Source: Welwitschia mirabilis (Eukaryota > Gnetophyta > Gnetopsida > Welwitschiales). From it: 23,864 nt of DNA. The position numbers and the translations under genes are program-made. Of this stretch, positions 19,518 to 23,864 are shown one piece after another (the first letter of the stretch is position 1; every line of letters begins with the position of its first letter). The notes beneath the pieces were generated by a model, which was not told where the DNA came from, ran no database searches, and was given only the letters and a program-made list of their open reading frames with translations. The stretch is taken from assembly GCA_051453625.1 (NCBI GenBank), contig JBOZIK010000001.1, positions 40,614,937 to 40,638,800 on the forward strand, in the 5' to 3' direction.

Positions 19518-19891
19518 AACTTCTCTTTAGCTATCATAGGATTAACAGGCATGAAACATGATGAGGTGGAAGAGTGAGCAATAGCCAATAATATGTGCAA
19601 CAAGAAGAAGAGAATTACCAACAAAAAGAATAGGAATTACTAATGCTAGAAAGAAAATTAAATGATGTTATTGGCTCTATTAAATTGAAAATAGACTTTG
19701 TTAGTATGACTAAAAAATCTCAAGTATCATTGAGTCATAGAAAGTATATAGTGCTAAGTCAATTCGAAATGTCAAGATGCTAATAACGCTCNNNNNNNNN
19801 NNNNNNNNNNNNNNNNNNNNNNNNNNNNNNNNNNNNNNNNNNNNNNNNNNNNNNNNNNNNNNNNNNNNNNNNNNNNNNNNNNNNNNNNNNN
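19518..19891. other. Spacer between duplicated blocks, ending in a 100-N gap
   Basis: An A-rich, Glu/Lys-coding-looking stretch (19560-19791) without a recognised family. The gap at 19792-19891 is a 100-base placeholder of unknown true size and falls exactly where copy 2 would continue leftward into the kinase fragment. Confidence 0.6.
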
Positions 19892-19990
19892 TCTATTATA
19901 AAACCACTCTGGTGCCATATACCCCAGCTTTCCATGCATTTGTGCTATTACCAGATGGCTCTCTCTCAAACTTTGACTCTTTGTAAACCT
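19892..19990 (-). pseudogene. Receptor-like kinase fragment, copy 2
   Basis: On the minus strand the frame reads TKSQSLRESHLVIAQMHGKL, then GYMAPEWFYNR (G at 19922-19924, W at 19904-19906), and is cut by the gap. G-x-x-GYMAPEW is the activation-segment and P+1-loop signature of plant receptor-like Ser/Thr kinases, and the preceding SHLVIAQMHG aligns with the usual S.V.T..RG. The rest of the kinase is not found upstream within the block, so this is a captured or decayed fragment, not a gene. Confidence 0.5.
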
Positions 19991-21023
19991 TCCACGGTTA
20001 TGGTCTGAGTGCTGAAGAAGATCGTAACCCTGGTCTCACCAAAGGTACCGCCATCCTCCTCCTCTCCCTTGGTCTTCACAAGAGGCGTTGGCTTCTCTGG
20101 CCATTCCAAAGGAATGGATCCCGGTCTCCTCCAAAAGAACACATCGCGGGAGATCAATGTTGTGAGAGAAGTGACAAACATCATGAGCATCATCACTAGA
20201 TCTCCCTTAGCATTGGTGAAAATGCATGATAACGTGATCAAATGACAACAATTTGCGTGAGTTGTTCTTCATACTATTCTTCCAACAACAGAAAAAAACA
20301 AATCTTAATCTTGTCTCTTCCTCTTTTGCTAGAAAATGAAGGGCAAATCTTGTTCTACGCTTGAAGCTTTTCTTCGGGAGCCACAACAAACCAAAATGAG
20401 GCCAAGACAAGGAAAGACGCGAGCCTCTAGCTTCTTAGGAGCTACTACCTCTTAGAACTCTACACAGCTTCTGATGATCTCACCCCCTCATTTAACATAG
20501 GCGACGTTTGTAGAGCTTCATTGGAATGCTCATTCAAAAACTATGGGTTGGACACATTGCTCAGATAAACAGAACTAGTATTATCATTTGCAAGGTCCGC
20601 TAAACTAATATGGCAGTTTTCGGAAGACAGTCTATGTCTCAAACCATCTTTAGCGGACCTGGGAGTGGTCTAAAAACTAAATTCAGATCGCAAAGTATCC
20701 ACAAAAATCTCATTCGTCAAAACTGGATTGAAGAATCACTGCTATCAATCGACCTAGGACTGCAAGTCATTGGAGCAATAGACGGAATGTGCTCGGAGAT
20801 CCTTGTGCTTTTGCCAAGCCTCCACTAATCTTGCAAGCTTAACTAGCACAAATGTGTTGATTCATCCATTGCGCATTCCATCCTCATTCTTCTTTTTTGG
20901 AAGCCATTGCATTCCTTCCCAATAAGACGAACACTTCCTTTTACCCACCACTTGATTGAATTCTTCTATTGCCTCCATCCAGACATGAGGTAAGGGTTGA
21001 ACTATAGGTTGTAAAACTACATA
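19892..21023. repeat. Duplicated block, copy 2 (better preserved)
   Basis: Second copy of the 18340-19517 block. It retains more C and G and longer open frames. On the minus strand it carries RSAKDGLRHRLSSENCHISL and DNTSSVYLSNVSN (20670-20540), also seen in copy 1. Its left end is lost in the gap. The similarity to copy 1 fades after the GTAAAACTA at 21011. Confidence 0.85.
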
Positions 21024-21224
21024 GCATAAAGAACAGGAATCATTGGTGGTAGCAAGAAATGAGTTCCCTGATTCAGGCCTTCCATCTCTGGAAGAACAAC
21101 TTGGGCATGAGGAGCTAACTATAGAATGCATACTTGGCTCTTGCATGATGCTGCTTTCTATAATACACGCATTTTGAGCAACCCTTAAGTAGCTCAATCT
21201 AATCATCCATTGTTGCATGTCCAT
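20862..21224 (-). pseudogene. Unrecognised reading frame spanning the copy-2 right edge
   Basis: A 120-codon frame on the minus strand, MDMQQWMIRLSYL..., ending KKKNEDGMRNG. It has a Cys/Ser-rich middle (SSSCPSCSSRDGR) and a basic end with VVGKRKC. I do not recognise it. Its C-terminal half (below about 21020) lies in the duplicated block, and copy 1 keeps a related frame (KKNE, MRNE) with changes. The N-terminal half is unique to this copy. It could be part of a host gene or an unknown transposon. It may also be chance. Confidence 0.25.
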
Positions 21225-21469
21225 ATAACCATCACGGAACAGGCGAGGGCTTCCAAAGACATCAAAACTGCTACTTCGATATTAGAAGTGTGGGGAAGGG
21301 GACGAAGCACTCTAGCCCCCACCTCGCCCACAAACAAGTCGAAGCCAAAAACACTGATAATGCCTCCTCCTATCTTCATCCTCTCTCAAAAAAATTTCCA
21401 GCCGAGCACTATCTGCCTTTCCGTCATTGGTCCCTACTATTTTGATCATGCATTCACCAAATGAACATT
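21225..21469. other. GC- and CpG-richer island, unknown
   Basis: This stretch is visibly richer in G, C and CpG than its neighbours (runs such as GGGGAAGGGGACGAAG and CCCCCACCTCGCCC at 21292-21330). An open frame crosses it on the plus strand (21210-21464) but no family is recognised. It may be a younger or less methylated insert, or the edge of a former gene. Confidence 0.35.
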
Positions 21470-22150
21470 GTATAGATTCATAAATGTATTGTTAGGGCCA
21501 AAATCATATTTCATCATGAATGCATTTACTTATGCCTTTAAAAACTGATAGATTCTTGGTAAAAAGAGTACCCTCATTAGAATCCTTTACTTCTTTTTAA
21601 CTACTCCCTTACCTGCGATTCAACCTTTTCTCTTCCATTAATATCCTCACCTAAAGCTCCTCCTTACATATACACATTTATATATATAAAATATATATAC
21701 ACACAATTTAGATGTCATATTTTATTTATATGTAGATCTATTATTTATTATGTTTTCCTTGAAGTATTCCAACATATATGTCAAAATATTCCAAGAGTTA
21801 AACATTATGCTTAGAAATTTTTATAAATGATAAAATATGAATAATTAGTATAAAAGATACGGAGATCTTACTAGGAAGTTATGCAAGCTGCCATAACCAA
21901 TAAGTCTAATAGTAAAATTATTGAAGCATCACAGCATCACTATAGAATTTAGTAAGTCGTGCATGCCCACTGAACAATTTGAAATACATCATCAAAAGCC
22001 ATTCACAAGATCATTAAACAAAGGTATAAATTAAACACATTTAAAATTTAATACTTTGATTAAACCAAGCTTAAAGCCATCACACAAATAAATGTGAAAA
22101 GTTAATAATAATATTAAAAGAAATTCTGCATCAAAATTTGGGGTATTACA
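21470..22150 (-). repeat. AT-rich segment ending in a possible LTR terminus
   Basis: On the minus strand the segment begins TGTAATACCCCAAATTTTG at 22150, a form common at the start of plant Ty3/gypsy LTRs, and it begins inside the RT frame of copia-3. The predicted 5-base target copy would be TATAC at 22151-22155. I found no matching CA end or duplicate, so the left limit is arbitrary. It includes an AT/AC-rich simple stretch at 21666-21704. No protein motif was seen. Confidence 0.3.
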
Positions 22151-22157
22151 TATACAC

Positions 22158-22530
22158 TTTTAAGAAGGCACTCTTAACATCTATTTGATATAACTTGATC
22201 TTATGAAAACAAGCAACTAGTAACATGTAGGTTGCGTCTGTTCTTGCAACAAAAGCAAATGTTTCACAATAGTCAATGCCTTCCTATTGGCAATAACCTT
22301 TTGCCACTAATCTAGCTTTGTTTTGCACTATGTGGTGATACTCATTCCTTTTGTTCTTGAAAACCTACTTCGCTCCAATAACATTTTTGTTTGAGGGGGC
22401 TGGAACTAGTTTCCAAACTTTATTCCTTTCAAATTGATTCAATTCCTTTTGCATGGCCATCATCCAGACCTCATCATGTTCTGCCTCTTGAAAGGTCTTG
22501 GGTTTCAACTCAGAAATGAAACATAGAAAA
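22158..22530 (-). pseudogene. copia-3 reverse transcriptase, N-terminal part
   Basis: Reads SELKPKTFQEAEHDEVW, MQKELNQFERNKVWKLVPA, NKNVIGAK, stop, VFKNKRNEYHHIVQ, NKARLVAKGY, EGIDYCET and YQIDVKSAFLK. The first catalytic Asp is intact (22179-22181). Stops replace the Trp of the GTKW block and a Gln after KGYCQ. Similarity ends immediately after SAFLK, where FLNGYVNE would continue, at the TGTAATACCCC junction. YVDD and the rest are absent. Confidence 0.87.
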
Positions 22531-23864
22531 TTTTGATTAATGTGCTTCTTGTGGTTGTTCCTTGAGTTGGATTACTAAAGACATTTATTTTTGGATAATC
22601 TCTTCTTGTTTTAAGAGGGAGAGATGAACATTTATTTGTGCATTTCTCTTCACTGTTAGAAGAAGATGGTTGGTTATCTGCTTTAGCTTCTACTTCAGGG
22701 TGACTTCTTCATCATCATCTCTTTTATGTTGTTTGGAAGTGTCTTGAGCACTCTCTTCCCTTCTAACATGAGCTGACTCTTCTACTCTGTTAGAGGCTTT
22801 GTTAAAGACTTTGTATGCTTTACTATTTGAAGAATACCCCACAAAGTTCCTTCATCTGTCTTGCAATCAAACTTTCCTATAGGATGTTTATCTTTCAGAA
22901 TAAAACACTTACTTCCGAACACTTTAAAGTAATTTATTGTAGGTTTCTTGCCTTTCTAGAGCTTATATGTAGTTCTTTTAGTACCAGGTCTAAGAAAAAC
23001 TTTATTGCAAACGTAGCAAGCAATATTAATTGCTTCAGCCCAAAGATGTTGATGTAAGGATTGTTCATTTAGCATAGTCTTAGCCATTTCAATTAAAATA
23101 CAGTTTTTATGTTCAACAACTTTATTTTGTTGAGGAGCTCTAGGGGCTGAGAATTGATGATCTATTCCATGGAAATTACAAAAGTTTTCAAACTTCTCAT
23201 TGTCAAATTCTCCTCTTTTATCAGATCATATAGTTTTAATGTTATAGCCCTTTTCAGTCTGAACCTTTTTTACTATTTTTAGGAACATGTCATAAGCCTC
23301 ATCTTTGCTAGTCAAAAAATCTACCCAAGTAAATCTTGAGAAATCATTAAGGACAACCAAGCAATACCTTTTTCCTCCTATGCTTCTAGTGTGGGTTGGA
23401 CTTACCAAGTCCATATGAAGGAGGTCTAAGGGTTTTGTTGAAGTGGTGTCTTTCTTACTTTTGAAACTTCTGCGAATGAGCTTGCCTTTTATACATGAAT
23501 CACAAGGTTTGACTTGAGATATGTCTAGTTTGGTCATGCCTTTCACAATTTGTTTTGTAGAAATGTCGTTTAGGTCCTTTAAGTTAATATGCCCTAGTCT
23601 TCTATGCCTAAAGTTTATTTCATTACAATGAGCTATGTAACATTCTTCCCTTGACTTATCTTCACATCCAATGACATACATGCATTTTGATCTACCACAT
23701 ATCAGAACTATGTTGTTGGTTCTTGAGTTTCTTACAATACATTTATCTTTAGTGAAAGAAACATTGTTACCTTTATCATAGATTTTGAAAATTCTAAGAA
23801 GATTGTGCTTTAGCCCATCAACTAGGTAAACATGGATCACAGGGTGCTATTTATTTGCAACTCT
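22531..23864 (-). pseudogene. copia-3 integrase and protease end, one key nonsense codon
   Basis: From 23864 downward: end of the protease region (VIHVYLVDGLKHNLLRIF), then integrase. The zinc site is complete (RHRRLGHIN ... PCDSC). The catalytic core keeps all three acids: LLHMDLVSP, SDKRGEFDN and VVEHKN. The frame is broken by TGA at 23226-23228, just before SDKRGEFDN; the matching codon in copia-1 is CGA (Arg). The integrase tail follows (LHQHLWAEAIN, RPGTKRTTYKL, KGKKPTINYFKVFGSK, KHPIGKF) down to about 22830, then a linker in several frames rich in Lys and Ser. Without the TGA the core would be nearly intact. Confidence 0.9.

Larger units (their letters stand above)
22158..23864 (-). mobile_element. 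Ty1/copia retrotransposon copia-3, partial
   Basis: A minus-strand copia element closely related to copia-1 and copia-2. It enters the window at 23864 within the protease region and runs through integrase to the first part of RT, where it is cut at about 22158. It is the best preserved of the three in its catalytic core: the integrase frame 23840-23226 is open for 204 codons. Gag and LTRs are outside the window. Confidence 0.9.

Noticed and set aside
20095-20170. HRD- and DFG-like stretch on the minus strand of copy 2 (HNIDLPRCVLLEE, then FGMAR)
   Set aside because: It would lie about 60 residues before GYMAPEW, too far for a kinase activation segment, and the lysine and asparagine of the loop are absent.
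21664-22157. 12-base direct repeat TTACATATACAC at 21664 and 22146 as a target duplication
   Set aside because: It overlaps the proposed LTR end, is AT-rich low-complexity sequence and is longer than the usual 5 bases.
1-23864. tRNA, rRNA, CRISPR or bacterial-type operons
   Set aside because: None seen; the content is plant retrotransposon remnants and anonymous AT-rich DNA.

Overview
The window is AT-rich plant nuclear DNA, most likely from a large repeat-filled seed-plant genome. Almost everything recognisable is a decayed retrotransposon of a plant type: Ty1/copia elements that look like the SIRE/Maximus lineage (zinc-knuckle gag followed by a coiled-coil stretch, long LTRs, initiator-Met-tRNA primer site), a plant L1-type LINE with a DUF4283 plus zinc-knuckle ORF1, and a 'putative plant transposon protein' reading frame. 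I cannot name the species. No intact host gene, tRNA, rRNA or CRISPR array was found. Three N runs interrupt the sequence: 790 bases at 5424-6213, and 100-base placeholders at 12590-12689 and 19792-19891. Layout, left to right. 1-1905: no recognised gene; a (GA)21 microsatellite, a short tandem repeat, a hairpin and an array of GACATC-type motifs. 1906-5015 (minus): pol of copia-1 (RNase H, RT, integrase, protease), broken by stops and frameshifts. 5016-10637 (plus): copia-2, which appears to have inserted into copia-1. It has a long 5' LTR (5016-6821, containing the first gap), a degenerate primer site, gag, protease, integrase and the first half of RT. At 10638 it is cut by another LTR-like sequence beginning TGTTGGG. 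11176-11325: a second GACGTC array, followed by a 350-codon 'plant transposon protein' frame (11446-12495) broken only by stop codons. 13900-15776 (plus): LINE remnant (ORF1 and endonuclease, no RT). 15785-17603 (minus): 5' end of a further copia element, with gag start, primer site and a full candidate LTR of 1457 bp. 18185-21023: a duplicated block of about 1.1 kb of unknown origin whose left margin carries a minus-strand receptor-like-kinase fragment; copy 1 is much more AT-shifted than copy 2. 21470-22150: anonymous AT-rich DNA ending in a possible LTR terminus. 22158-23864 (minus): copia-3 (RT start, integrase, protease end), running off the window. How the parts relate. These are nested and successive insertions, not cooperating genes. 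Three themes run through the window. First, the LTRs and LTR-like segments each carry a dense array of a short motif specific to that segment: GGGACATCTG/GACGTC, GTCGACCCC/TTGACCCC, or ATGTCGGCAA. Second, many lesions are C-to-T or G-to-A transitions (CGA to TGA, TGG to TAG/TGA), as expected from methylated, silenced repeats. Third, two copia LTRs in opposite orientation share a downstream signature (GAGTGGA, then CTATAAA exactly 27 bases later), which ties them to one lineage despite unrelated motif arrays. I found no evidence for a new functional system. The motif arrays are the most unusual structure here.
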